64,000 nucleotides of DNA from the NCBI RefSeq assembly GCF_000013025.1, contig NC_008358.1, positions 3,641,022 through 3,705,021 on the forward strand, read 5' to 3'. The DNA is from Hyphomonas neptunium ATCC 15444 (lineage in GTDB: Bacteria > Pseudomonadota > Alphaproteobacteria > Caulobacterales > Hyphomonadaceae). The position numbers were made by a program, and so were the translations under genes. Of this stretch, positions 29,267-38,347 are shown in pieces (position 1 is the stretch's first letter; each line of letters opens with the position of its first letter). Below the pieces are notes generated by a model, which was not told the DNA's origin, ran no database searches, and saw nothing but the letters and a program-made list of their open reading frames with translations.

Positions 29267-31762
29267 TTATTCGCCGAACTTGTAGCTTGCCCGGATGCCG
29301 ATGGCGCGGGGCGCCCCGACATAGGTGTAGTAGGAGCGGGTATAGACCGGCCCGCCATCCACATCGGTGAGCACCTGATTAGTCAGCGCCGAGCTGACCA
29401 CGCCGGTTTCATAATACTCATCCAGCAGGTTGTTGACGAACAGCGTCGCCTGCCATTTGCCTGCATCATAGACCGCCGAGACATTGGCGACGCCGTAGCT
29501 GTCGAGCGTCAGACCATTTCCGCGATCTCCCGTCCGGCTGAGAACATCACCCTGCCAGGCGTATCCGCCATTGAAGGTCAGCGTGCGGCCCGATGGCAGA
29601 TCGTAGACATAGGAGCCAAAGAGCGAGAACTGGTCTTCCGGGGAGCCCGGCAACCGGTCTCCGTCCTGACCATCAAGCAGGACCGAGCCGAAACCTGGCG
29701 GAGAGATGGTGCCGACCAGACCTGGCGCGAGCGCAGTGAGCGAAGCTTCAGAATGGCTGTAGCTGCCGCGCAGGGAGAAGTCTTCCGAGACCAGCCAGTT
29801 ACCGCTGACTTCTACCCCTTTGGACTCGGCGCCTTCGGCGTTCACCGTGATCGGGATGGACGCATTGATCGTGGCTGAGGTCAGCTGCGGATCGACCCAT
29901 TCGACATAATAGACTGCGCCGTTCAGCGTTACGCGCCCGCCCGCGAGCGTCGACTTGAAGCCAAGTTCGTAGTTGGTCGTGGTATCGGGAAGATACTGGC
30001 TTTCATCCCGCGTCGATACATCACCCGGATTGGGACCGAATTGTTGTCCCGGCAGCAAGGCGCAGGCACCCTGCTGGTTGTCGTCGGGGTCATAAGCCGG
30101 GCAAACGCCTACGCCGTTCTGGTTCCCGATCCGGTAGCCTTCAGACAAGGTGAAGTAGCCGAGCAGGTCTTCCGTGAACTGATAGGACGTATTGAACTTG
30201 AAAAGCGTGCCCTCATCCGACTGGCTGGTGCGTTCGGTGCCATTCGGGCTGCCGGCCGCGAAATCAGACCGCAGACTGGATTCAAGCGAACTTACGCCGA
30301 CCGGAAGGAAGCTCGGATCAAACAGCGGGAAATCGACATCGCTGAAGGATTCAAGATCATACTGATAATAGCGCCCGCCCACGGTGACCGACCATTTATC
30401 GGTGATGTCATAGCCGACCTCCCCGAAGAAGGCCGATTCCTCAAGCTTTGAAAAACCCTGCGAATAATATTCAAGGTCGTCGGGGCGATCAAATCCGGCA
30501 AAGTCTGCATAACCCGGTGTATACTCTGCCGAGTAACCGCCGCCTTCGAACTGGTTGTAGAACGCGCCGACAATCCAGCTGAGCGGACCTTCCGTGGTCG
30601 AAACAAGCCGCAGCTCCTGATTGATCCGGCTCTCCTGGCCCTTCTCATGAGTGAAAGCCGTAAAGGTCGGGAAGGCTTCGTAGCTGTATTCCAGTGTGAT
30701 CAGCAGATCTGTCTGATCGCGCTGGCCATTGTCATTGTAACGCGAATATCCGGTGGCGGATGTAAGCTCGGCAAAGCCAAGGTCGGCGACGACTTCCAGC
30801 GCCAGAAGCTGGTTGGTGATCTCGTTTGGTTCCTCGACGCGTTTGCCGAGTTCATAATCCCCCGCCGGAACGGTTGAGCGCGCACTGGAGCCGCGGCGGC
30901 CGCCAATGTCGGACTGCTGAAGATAATAGGTCAGGGTCGTGTCGAGCCAGGGCAATGGCTCCCACAGCGCGGCCAGGCGGGCGGAAACCGTTTCTTCGCT
31001 GTCCGCATCGGTGATCCGGCGCAGGTTTGCCGCCACGTCTGCCGGATCGCTGAAATCCGGGTCCGGGTCGGACACACCTATCTCACGCACTACAAAGGGA
31101 TAATCGATGAACCCCGAATCATTCTCGAAATCGATTGAACCGCGAATGGCAAAGTTTGGTGCCAGCGCCTTGTTGAAGGTGAGCCCCGCCTCATAGGAGA
31201 GCTCGTCCGCTTCGGAATATTGATAGGCTTCGGTGCGCACTTCCAGCGTATCGCCTGCAAAGTCCGGCTTCTTTGGAATGTAGCGGATAGCGCCGCCGAG
31301 CGTGCCGGCTCCATACAGCGTCCCTTGCGGCCCGAGCAGCACTTCGACACGCTCAAGGTCGTTAAGCTTCAGGTCGAGATAGACCGGCACCTCGCCGATA
31401 TAGGTTGCAACCGTTCCGCCGCCATTATTGTTGCCGTCACCCGAGCCGAGACCATCGGCGTTCAGACCCCGAACAATCAGCGGGTTACCCTGACGGGCGC
31501 CGCGGTCGACGATATTGATACCGGGAACATAGGCCAGCACATCAGCCAGTTCTTCAAATCCCTGCTCCTCAATCTGCTGATCTCCCACGGCGGAGATATT
31601 CAGCGGAATATCCTGAACGCTTTCAGCGCGCCGGGTCGCCGTGACCGTTACGGCTTCGACGCGAAGCTCGCTCTCCACATCTTCTTGAGCCTGGGACGGC
31701 ATCGCCAATCCCGTGACCATGACAGCAGCACTCGCTGTCATTAGCAGGTGTTTCCGGATCAT
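29267..31762 (-). CDS. TonB-dependent outer-membrane receptor
   Basis: 831 residues from the ATG at 31762, chosen for the signal peptide (RKHLLMTASAAVMVTGLAMPSQAQ) and an AGAGG ribosome site. The longer frame upstream is not signal-like. The mature N-terminus has a TonB-box-like VEAVTVTATRR followed by the plug domain (VQDIPLNISAVGDQQIEEQG, DVLAYVPGINI, PLIVRGLNADG). The rest is a 22-strand beta-barrel ending in the aromatic-rich IGIRASYKFGE. No N-terminal signalling domain. Such receptors import siderophores, cobalamin or oligosaccharides; the substrate cannot be deduced. A TPR-sulfotransferase gene is divergent, a recurring neighbour in marine alphaproteobacteria. Confidence 0.9.
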   Translation of the reverse strand: MIRKHLLMTASAAVMVTGLAMPSQAQEDVESELRVEAVTVTATRRAESVQDIPLNISAVGDQQIEEQGFEELADVLAYVPGINIVDRGARQGNPLIVRGLNADGLGSGDGNNNGGGTVATYIGEVPVYLDLKLNDLERVEVLLGPQGTLYGAGTLGGAIRYIPKKPDFAGDTLEVRTEAYQYSEADELSYEAGLTFNKALAPNFAIRGSIDFENDSGFIDYPFVVREIGVSDPDPDFSDPADVAANLRRITDADSEETVSARLAALWEPLPWLDTTLTYYLQQSDIGGRRGSSARSTVPAGDYELGKRVEEPNEITNQLLALEVVADLGFAELTSATGYSRYNDNGQRDQTDLLITLEYSYEAFPTFTAFTHEKGQESRINQELRLVSTTEGPLSWIVGAFYNQFEGGGYSAEYTPGYADFAGFDRPDDLEYYSQGFSKLEESAFFGEVGYDITDKWSVTVGGRYYQYDLESFSDVDFPLFDPSFLPVGVSSLESSLRSDFAAGSPNGTERTSQSDEGTLFKFNTSYQFTEDLLGYFTLSEGYRIGNQNGVGVCPAYDPDDNQQGACALLPGQQFGPNPGDVSTRDESQYLPDTTTNYELGFKSTLAGGRVTLNGAVYYVEWVDPQLTSATINASIPITVNAEGAESKGVEVSGNWLVSEDFSLRGSYSHSEASLTALAPGLVGTISPPGFGSVLLDGQDGDRLPGSPEDQFSLFGSYVYDLPSGRTLTFNGGYAWQGDVLSRTGDRGNGLTLDSYGVANVSAVYDAGKWQATLFVNNLLDEYYETGVVSSALTNQVLTDVDGGPVYTRSYYTYVGAPRAIGIRASYKFGE

Positions 31763-31990
31763 CTTTGTACCTCTGATTTGTCGTTTTCTGTCCCCTCGAC
31801 GTGACCAGAAACTGTGCGGGACGCGCCGGGAGCAAGTCTGGCTGCAGACACCGGTTTGATTTTTCGGAAGTGTGCAGCAAAGTGCGCCGTGATTGCCCAA
31901 AACTGATGCAGCCTCGGGAGACTGACCCTGCAGAAGACATTTTCCAGCACGAGTTTACCCGATCCCAGACTCGCGGAGGCTGCACGTCTG

Positions 31991-33541
31991 TTGCGAATGC
32001 GGGCGTATGCCGAAGCGCACGCGCTGTGTCTGGATGTGTTGAAGGACGCGCCCCGGACCGGAGAGGTCTACTATCTGCTTGGCCAGCTGACACTGGATCA
32101 CAACAATATCGGCAAGGCAGAGGAATTGTTCTCCGTCGCCGCCAGGTTCGACCCCGGCCATGCCGGCGCGTTGGCCCAGCAGGCCCGCTGCCTGCTTGCG
32201 CTGAACCGGCGGGCCGATGCCGCGCAGGCCGCGCGCGCAGCCGCAGCTCTGGAACCAACCGATGCCTTCACCTGTGACACAATTGGCGTGGTGATGAGCC
32301 GGGCAGGTCTCCACACCGAAGCCCTGCCCTTTTATGCCGCCGCGACGGCTGCTGAGCCCGGCAATGCCGGATACCAGTATAATTATGGCGCCGCCTTGCA
32401 GTTTGCCGGCAGCATAGAGCCGGCGCGGCGGGCCTATCGGCAATGCGCTGCAGCTGACGCAAATGATACGCGCGGGTTGCCATCCCTTGTTCAGCTGACC
32501 CGTCAGACAGCGGAAGAGAATGAGATTGGCATCCTGGAGGCGATGTTCGCCAAGCATTCGGAGGACCCTGATGGCGCGCTGCGGATTGGGCATGCCCTTG
32601 CCAAGGCGCATGAGGACCTGAAGCAACCTGAAGAAGCGCTCCGCTGGCTTGCCCGCGCCAAGGCGCCCAAGCGTGGCCGTATACGTCATGATGCGGCCGC
32701 CGACGCGGCCTTGTTCAAAGCAGCGCAGCGCAGTGCGGAAAGACTTTCATTCGCGCCAGGCGCAGGGCGCAGTGGCCCGGTCTTTATTTGCGGCATGCCG
32801 CGCACGGGAACCACGCTGGTTGACCGTATTCTTTCCAGCCACAGCGCGCTGGTGCCTGCCGGAGAGCTGACCGACTTTGCGCTGTGTCTGAAACGGCTGG
32901 CACGGACGCCGTCCAATCTTGTGCTCGATCCCGAAACACTTGACGCGGCCAGCCGGGTGGATCTCTCCGCCCTCGGAGCAGACTATCTGGAGAGCGTGCG
33001 TGCGTCGCTCGGGCTTGAGGGCCGGTTCACCGACAAGATGCCGCTGAACATTCTGCTGGCGCCCGTCATTCTGGCAGCGCTGCCGGAAGCGCGGATCATC
33101 TGCCTTCGGCGCCATCCCGCCGATACGGTGCTTTCCAATTACCGGCAGATGTTTGCCACCAGTTTTTCCTACTACAACTATGCCTACACGCTGGAGGACA
33201 CGGCGCGCTACTATGCCGGGTTTGACCGGCTCGTGCGCCACTATGAAAAAACCCTGCCGCCGGAGCGGTTTACGGTGGTCCATTATGAGCAGGTGGTGAC
33301 CGATCTGGAGACGGAGACGCGCAGGCTGCTGGCATTCTGCGGTCTGCCGTTTGAAGAGGGCTGCCTGGCCTTTCACGAGAATACGGCGCCGGTGGCGACT
33401 GCGTCTTCCGCCCAGGTGCGCGAGCCGCTCTATACATCAGCTTTGGCCAGGTGGCGGCGGTATGAGGCCGGACTTGGGCCAGCGCTTGACATTCTTGAAG
33501 CCGAAGGCTGCCTTCCGCGGGGAGAACGTGAGGCCCGGTGA
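31991..33541 (+). CDS. TPR-domain sulfotransferase
   Basis: 516 residues. Residues about 1-250 form TPR-like helical repeats. The C-terminal half is a PAPS-dependent sulfotransferase: the 5'-phosphosulfate loop is GMPRTGTTLVDRILSSH (from residue 268) and the 3'-phosphate site includes RHPADTVLSNY near residue 370. ARYYAGFDRLVRHYEKTLP and YEQVVTDLE complete the fold. The start is uncertain: a TTG at 31991 has GGAGG 11 bases upstream, and an ATG two codons later is the alternative. Divergent from the TonB receptor across 228 bp in which I see no clear promoter. The acceptor is unknown. Confidence 0.85.
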   Translation: MRMRAYAEAHALCLDVLKDAPRTGEVYYLLGQLTLDHNNIGKAEELFSVAARFDPGHAGALAQQARCLLALNRRADAAQAARAAAALEPTDAFTCDTIGVVMSRAGLHTEALPFYAAATAAEPGNAGYQYNYGAALQFAGSIEPARRAYRQCAAADANDTRGLPSLVQLTRQTAEENEIGILEAMFAKHSEDPDGALRIGHALAKAHEDLKQPEEALRWLARAKAPKRGRIRHDAAADAALFKAAQRSAERLSFAPGAGRSGPVFICGMPRTGTTLVDRILSSHSALVPAGELTDFALCLKRLARTPSNLVLDPETLDAASRVDLSALGADYLESVRASLGLEGRFTDKMPLNILLAPVILAALPEARIICLRRHPADTVLSNYRQMFATSFSYYNYAYTLEDTARYYAGFDRLVRHYEKTLPPERFTVVHYEQVVTDLETETRRLLAFCGLPFEEGCLAFHENTAPVATASSAQVREPLYTSALARWRRYEAGLGPALDILEAEGCLPRGEREAR

Positions 33542-33602
33542 CTGGCGCTTGGCGCGCGCGGCGTTAGGGTGGGCGCCGATAAACTCTAAGGGAGCCAACG
33601 CC

Positions 33603-34619
33603 ATGCAACATCGCCGCCTCGGTAAAAGCGCCATCTATGTTTCCGACATCTGCATGGGAACCATGACCTTCGGAACCCAGACAGATGAAAAGGAAGCGTT
33701 CCGCATTCTCGATGCGAGCCTGGACGCAGGGATCAACTTTTTCGACACGGCCGAGAATTATCCCGTACCGCCGGACCTAAAATATGGCGGGCTGACAGAG
33801 GAAATCTTCGGGCGCTGGATGAAAACCAAGGACCGGGATTCGATTATCCTGGCCACCAAAGTGTGCGGGCCTTCGCATGGCTGGATCAAGGGATCGCAGC
33901 GGGCGGGCATGACGGCGCTGGACCGGCACAATATCCGCCGCGCCGTGGAGGCGAGCCTGACCCGGCTGCAGACGGACTATATCGATCTTTACCAGACCCA
34001 TTGGCCTGACCACGGGACCGAGTTCGATGAGACGATGGAAGCCCTCGATGATCTTGTGCGCGAGGGATACGTTCGGATCGTGGGCTGCTCGAACGAGGAC
34101 GCCTGGGGCCTGATGAAATCCATTGAGACGTCCAATCGTCTCGGAACGGTCCGTTATCAGACGATCCAGAATAACTTCTCGCTCAACAATCGCCGGTTCG
34201 AGGACGCGCTGGCGAAGATCTGTGACCGTGAGGGCGTGAGCCTGATCCCTTATTCCCCTCTGGGCGGCGGCGTGCTGTCGGGCAAGTATCAGAACGGCGC
34301 GTTTCCGGAAGGCGCCCGGTTCTCGGCCTATGCCAACAAGGGCGGACGCCATACGGCGATGGCGCAGCGCTTCGTCAACGAAAAGTCCCTCGCCGCAACG
34401 GCGCGCTATATGGAGATCGCCAAGGAAGCGGGCATGAGCCCGGTGACGCTGGCGACGGCCTGGTCAAAGCAGCACAGCTTTGTGGCCTCCACGATTGTCG
34501 GCGTTTCGAAGTTTGATCAGCTCGAAGAGATTCTGGCCGCAGGCGACCTGGTGCTTTCGGACGATGTGATGAAAGCGTGTGAGAAGGTTACGCGGGAAAT
34601 TCTCTATCCGATGGGGTGA
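33603..34619 (+). CDS. Aldo/keto reductase (Tas-like)
   Basis: 338-residue NADPH-dependent AKR-fold enzyme. The catalytic tetrad can be followed: D and Y in FFDTAENYP, K in ATKVCG, H in YQTHWPDHG. The C-terminal cofactor region reads STIVGVSKFDQLEE. The ATG at 33603 has a GGGAG ribosome site. The insertion GPSHGWIKGSQRAGMTALDRHNI is typical of Tas/YajO-type members. Physiological substrate unknown. A GC hairpin follows the gene. Confidence 0.9.
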   Translation: MQHRRLGKSAIYVSDICMGTMTFGTQTDEKEAFRILDASLDAGINFFDTAENYPVPPDLKYGGLTEEIFGRWMKTKDRDSIILATKVCGPSHGWIKGSQRAGMTALDRHNIRRAVEASLTRLQTDYIDLYQTHWPDHGTEFDETMEALDDLVREGYVRIVGCSNEDAWGLMKSIETSNRLGTVRYQTIQNNFSLNNRRFEDALAKICDREGVSLIPYSPLGGGVLSGKYQNGAFPEGARFSAYANKGGRHTAMAQRFVNEKSLAATARYMEIAKEAGMSPVTLATAWSKQHSFVASTIVGVSKFDQLEEILAAGDLVLSDDVMKACEKVTREILYPMG

Positions 34620-34641
34620 GAGGTTCGGCAAGCACCTCCGG

Positions 34642-34665
34642 CCTCCCCTGCCTTGGCGGGGGAGG
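34642..34665 (+). terminator. Hairpin after the aldo/keto reductase gene
   Basis: An 11-bp stem CCTCCCCTGCC/GGCGGGGGAGG with one T-G pair and a 2-nt loop, 22 bp after the stop. There is no T-run, so it may act as a Rho-assisted end or be a REP-like repeat rather than a classic terminator. Confidence 0.4.
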
Positions 34666-34677
34666 TAATGAGGCTGT

Positions 34678-35317
34678 GTTTGAACGCGTTTAAGAGCTGT
34701 TGATCCCGGCCCAGGCCTCTGGCCGCGCGGCTTCATCGAGCCGGCAGACGAGCGGGTCGGTCCAGGGGGTAGACGGCGCAGGATGTGGCCGGGGACGGGC
34801 ATGGGTATGAGCGTTTCGCCTTTGCGTTTGCGCAAGAGGCGGGCGAGGCGGAGGGCGTGTTTCTGCGGATCGGCCAGGACGGCGTTCAGGCGCCGGGCGG
34901 CCTCAAACATCAGAGCCCATTGGATGAACGGGGTGTCGGTGCCTTCGCTGGCGGATGAGCCTTTGGACGGGCGGATCAGTTCCGTGAGGCGGAACGGGGC
35001 TTCGCGAACACGTTGGAGTTTTTCAGAGTTACTCTTGGAGTTTTCTTTGGGAACTCCAACCGCGAGCGGCGGCAAGGCGAGGTCTGCGGCGAGGACGTGG
35101 ATGTAGCGGCGCACCAGCGATGTGACGGCCACGAGTAGCGCGCGGGCGTCGCCGGCTATGGTACCGAAGAGTTCGGGGACGGCCTCGGGCAGGAGGGTCC
35201 GCAACGCGCCCAGCAGGGCGAAGATGCGGGTCCAGAGTTCCGGGCGGGGCATGTGATCGAACATGGCGCCAAGGATGATGGAGCGCGGAACTCCGGCGGA
35301 TAAGTTCGTGTTCAAAC
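34678..35317. repeat. 11-bp inverted repeat pair bounding the broken ORF
   Basis: GTTTGAACGCG at 34678-34688 and CGTGTTCAAAC at 35307-35317 are inverted copies with one mismatch. They sit just outside both ends of the unrecognised ORF. This could mark a small mobile cassette, but no transposase is present and no target duplication was recognised. Confidence 0.4.
34690..35264 (-). pseudogene. Unrecognised gene, apparently frameshifted at a poly-G run
   Basis: From MFDHMPRPELWTRIFALLGA the frame reads as a coherent, mostly helical protein of about 160 residues (with GTIAGDARALLVAVTSLVRR and TPFIQWALMFEAARRL). At a run of five G on the plus strand (34765-34769) the frame changes character. Adding one base there continues the protein as PWTDPLVCRLDEAARPEAWA and stops at TAA (34692-34690). 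Without the change, the frame runs on into antisense of the aldo/keto reductase. I recognise no family. The ORF lies between 11-bp inverted repeats (34678-34688 and 35307-35317, one mismatch). The shift may be a real mutation or a sequencing error. The start is tentative (alternative at 35252). Confidence 0.5.
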
Positions 35318-35327
35318 TTCTCAGGTC

Positions 35328-35431
35328 GTCATCCCGGTTTGGCTGGACGCCTAGACCGGGAGCCAAGGGAGGGCTTGGTTTTGCTGGGCTTCCTGGGTCC
35401 CGGATATTTGCTGCGTAAATTCCGGGATGAC
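35328..35431. repeat. Palindromic intergenic repeat with GTCATCCCGG ends
   Basis: A 104-bp element starts with GTCATCCCGG (35328-35337) and ends with its exact inverse CCGGGATGAC (35422-35431). The interior contains further C/G-rich partial palindromes (GACCGGGAG, GGGTCCCGG). The GTCATCCCGG end motif is seen in dispersed palindromic elements of several alphaproteobacteria, as far as I recall; copy number in this genome cannot be judged here. Confidence 0.55.
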
Positions 35432-35618
35432 ACTTTGAGGGGGTGTGCGGTGGGGGATAGGGGCGGGCTTGTCCTCGCTGTTGCTGCCCTCACCTCCCAT
35501 CGCTTTGCGATGGGCGCAGTTCACGAGCACCCGGCAAAAACCAGAATGGCCCCCGCCTCCTTCTACGGAAGGCCGGGGGCCGCCCTTGGGGGCCCACCAT
35601 GGCTGGAGATATTGGAAG
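35432..35618. other. Non-coding stretch with hairpins before the ftsK end
   Basis: No credible gene. It holds a perfect 8-bp hairpin CCCATCGC-TTT-GCGATGGG (35496-35514) and the ftsK terminator-like hairpin described separately. With the palindromic element to its left, it forms about 290 bp of repeat-like DNA. Confidence 0.5.
35537..35582 (-). terminator. Putative ftsK terminator
   Basis: On the minus strand, 37 bp after the ftsK stop, GGCCCCCGGCCT pairs with AGGCGGGGGCC (35582-35571 with 35559-35549, one bulged base). A T5 run (complement of 35541-35537) follows 7 bases later. Confidence 0.5.
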
Positions 35619-38132
35619 TTAAGCTGCGCTGGCCTTGCCGTTGCCGCCGCCGCCCGCGAGGACTTCGCGTTTGCCGGCATGGTTTGGCGCGGAGATGACG
35701 CCTTCTTCTTCGAGGCGGTCGATCAGACCGGCGGCCTTGTTATAGCCAACCTTCAGACGGCGCTGGAGATAGGAGGTGGAGGCACGCTGGTCGCGGACCA
35801 CGATCTGGACGGCCTGGGAGAAGAGGCCTTCATCATCATCGCTGCCACCGCCGGTGCCGAGGATCGCGTCCATCACGGCCGAGCCTGTGGAGCCATCGTC
35901 AGGCGATTCCAGGATGTCCATCACATAGTCGGGCTCACCCTGCTCGCGCAGCCAGTCTGCCACGGCGCCGACATCTTCATCGGCCACGAAGGGACCATGC
36001 AGGCGCTGGGATTTCTTGCCGGGGGCCTGATAGAGAAGGTCGCCCATGCCGAGGAGCTGCTCAGCGCCCTGCTCGTTGAGGATGGTGCGGCTGTCGACCT
36101 TGTTGGTCACCATATAGGAGATCCGGGTCGGGAAGTTGGCCTTGATCGTGCCGGTGATGACGTCCACGGACGGACGCTGGGTGGCGGTGATCAGATGGAT
36201 GCCCGCGGCGCGCGCCATCTGGGCGAGGCGCTGGACGCAGCTTTCCACTTCCTTGCCGGCGACCAGCATCAGGTCGGCCATCTCGTCGATCACGACGACG
36301 ATATTGGGGATGTGGTCGACGGGCAGGATTTCAGTTTCATAGACCGGCTTGCCCCGATCATCGAACGCGGTCTGGACCTTGCGGGTCATCTCTTCACCGG
36401 CGGTGCGGTATTTCGCGGCTTTCTCGTTATAGCCGGCCAGGTTGCGAACGCCGGCTTTCGACATCAGCTCGTAGCGGCTTTCCATCTCGCGCACGGTCCA
36501 TTTGAGCGCATTGACGGCTTTGTCGGCTTCGGTGACGACCGGGGCCAGAAGGTGGGGGATACCTTCGTATACGGAGAGTTCGAGCTTCTTGGGGTCGATC
36601 ATGATGAAGCGGCACTGCTCGGGCGTATGCCGGTAGAGCAGCGACAGGATCATGGCGTTGACGCCGACCGATTTACCCGAACCGGTGGTACCGGCGATCA
36701 GCAGGTGAGGCATCTTGGCGAGGTCAACGACCGTGGGCACGCCGCCGATATCTTCGCCCAGCGCCATGGGCAGGCTGGCGCGGTTGCCGGAATAGGCGTC
36801 CGATTCCAGCAGCGAGCGGAGCCAGACGGTTTCGCGTTCATCATTGGGCAGCTCGATGCCGATGGCGTTCTTGCCGGGCACAACCGCGACGCGGGCCGAG
36901 ACAGCGCTCATCGAGCGGGCGATGTCGTCTGCCAGGGAGATGACGCGGGAGGATTTCACGCCGGGGGCGGGCTCCATCTCGAACAGGGTGATGACCGGGC
37001 CGGGGCGCACTTCCTTGATGCGGCCACGGATGCCGAATTCCTTGAGGACTTCGGAGAGGCGGGCCGCCTTGGCGATGAGGGCATCCTCATCAATGATTTC
37101 GCGGCGCTCCTCGACTTCCTGGAGAAGGTCGATGGGCGGCAGGCGGGTGGCAGCGGCGCGGCGGCGGTCGGGCTGGGCGACCTTCGGAACCGAAGCGGAG
37201 CGAGGCGCCTGGGCAGGCTTGGAGAAGGTGAAGCGCGGCGGACGGGCGGTGTCTTCGTCTTCATCATTGGCGGCGGCGTAGCCGTCTTCTTCTTCCTCAT
37301 CGTCCCAGCGCTCGTCGTCCTCGTTGCGCGCATAGTCTTCGTCTTCCTCGTCTTCGAGGTTACGCAGATAGCGCGAGGTGGGGACGTAATCGTCATCGGT
37401 CTTGATGATGAGGGTGCGCTCTTCCCGGTTTGCCGCAGGCGCGGCGCCGGCTTCATGGGCGAGGGCAGGCTCGCGGGTGACGAGCTTCTGACCGATGCGC
37501 AGGAGCATGCCCCCTGCCCCGCGGGCCTGAAGGGCTGCGTTGCGGCCACCGCGCGTGGCGGTTTCCTGGAGCAGCTGGGCATCGCGGCGGCCAAAGCCGA
37601 GGGCGGAGAGCGCCGTCCAGAGCGCAAGGGCGCCCATCAGGAAGCCGGCCCAGGCTTCTGGCGAAGGCAGCATCAGCACACGGAAAGGCAATACAGAGAG
37701 ATTGAACAGGCCATCGCCCGCCATGCCCCCGAGACCGGCGCTGAGCGGCCAGGATTCCGGAACCGGCCAGGCTGCAAAACAGGCGGCCGACAGGGGAACA
37801 GAAGCAGCGCCCATGATCCAGCGGCGCACGCGCGGGCTGCCGACGAGCACAGCGCGCATCGCGCCGCCGATCATCAGGGCGAGACCGGCAATCCAGCCCG
37901 ACCAGCCAAAGGTCTGGCGGGCAAGGTCTGAAAACACAGCGCCGGCAGAACCGAACAGGTTTTGAACTTCCGCGCCGGTGGCGGCATTCCAGCTGGGATC
38001 GGTGGGCGTATAGGAGCCGACAGCGCCGCACACGAATACGCCGGCGCCGAACGCGGCGGCGCCTGTCAGAATTCTCCAGACGGGGTCACTTACCGTGCGG
38101 AGTTCTGTGTCGCGGCTGGCGTAATCTGTCAT
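35619..38132 (-). CDS. ftsK: DNA translocase FtsK
   Basis: Septal DNA pump for chromosome segregation. 837 residues: four N-terminal membrane spans (within about 1-180), a short acidic linker (DDEYARNEDDERWDDEEEED-like, about 225-290), then the alpha/beta motor with Walker A GTTGSGKSVGVNAM, Walker B IVVVIDEMADLM and TQRPSVDVITG. The C-terminal gamma winged helix (SYLQRRLKVGYNKAAGLIDRLEEEGV) reads polar KOPS/FRS signals and contacts XerD. The linker is short compared with E. coli, as usual in alphaproteobacteria. 215 bp separate it from amt; apart from the amt terminator I see nothing in them. Confidence 0.96.
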   Translation of the reverse strand: MTDYASRDTELRTVSDPVWRILTGAAAFGAGVFVCGAVGSYTPTDPSWNAATGAEVQNLFGSAGAVFSDLARQTFGWSGWIAGLALMIGGAMRAVLVGSPRVRRWIMGAASVPLSAACFAAWPVPESWPLSAGLGGMAGDGLFNLSVLPFRVLMLPSPEAWAGFLMGALALWTALSALGFGRRDAQLLQETATRGGRNAALQARGAGGMLLRIGQKLVTREPALAHEAGAAPAANREERTLIIKTDDDYVPTSRYLRNLEDEEDEDYARNEDDERWDDEEEEDGYAAANDEDEDTARPPRFTFSKPAQAPRSASVPKVAQPDRRRAAATRLPPIDLLQEVEERREIIDEDALIAKAARLSEVLKEFGIRGRIKEVRPGPVITLFEMEPAPGVKSSRVISLADDIARSMSAVSARVAVVPGKNAIGIELPNDERETVWLRSLLESDAYSGNRASLPMALGEDIGGVPTVVDLAKMPHLLIAGTTGSGKSVGVNAMILSLLYRHTPEQCRFIMIDPKKLELSVYEGIPHLLAPVVTEADKAVNALKWTVREMESRYELMSKAGVRNLAGYNEKAAKYRTAGEEMTRKVQTAFDDRGKPVYETEILPVDHIPNIVVVIDEMADLMLVAGKEVESCVQRLAQMARAAGIHLITATQRPSVDVITGTIKANFPTRISYMVTNKVDSRTILNEQGAEQLLGMGDLLYQAPGKKSQRLHGPFVADEDVGAVADWLREQGEPDYVMDILESPDDGSTGSAVMDAILGTGGGSDDDEGLFSQAVQIVVRDQRASTSYLQRRLKVGYNKAAGLIDRLEEEGVISAPNHAGKREVLAGGGGNGKASAA

Positions 38133-38270
38133 CGGTGAGGACGCTCCGTTTTAGGCTCTGGTGCGGGCCTTCACCATGACCCCGTTAGGCTTAACGCCCT
38201 GCAAACGGACTGCGTGAAATTTGAAAGAATCTGCAACGCCGTCAGCGGTTTCGCGCCAGCGTGGAATGTG

Positions 38271-38300
38271 AAAAGCCCCGGCGGATCGCTCCGCCGGGGC
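38271..38300 (-). terminator. Rho-independent terminator of amt
   Basis: Perfect 11-bp stem (38290-38300 with 38275-38285), 4-nt loop, then TTTTCACATT on the minus strand. It lies 47 bp after the amt stop. Its T tail is identical in sequence to that of the TonB receptor terminator at 29208-29240. Confidence 0.85.
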
Positions 38301-38347
38301 CCATGGTCTGTGGATTTCTACTCTGATTAGCGGCTGATGGCAGCCAA

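Noticed and set aside
34464..34689. C-terminal continuation of the unknown ORF into the aldo/keto reductase gene
   Set aside because: After the poly-G run this frame reads antisense to a conserved gene. The alternative frame gives a coherent protein end.
35445..37931. 828-codon open frame on the plus strand opposite ftsK
   Set aside because: It is the GC-driven mirror of the ftsK gene, rich in H, D, G and R. It has no recognisable domain, while the minus strand encodes an intact FtsK.
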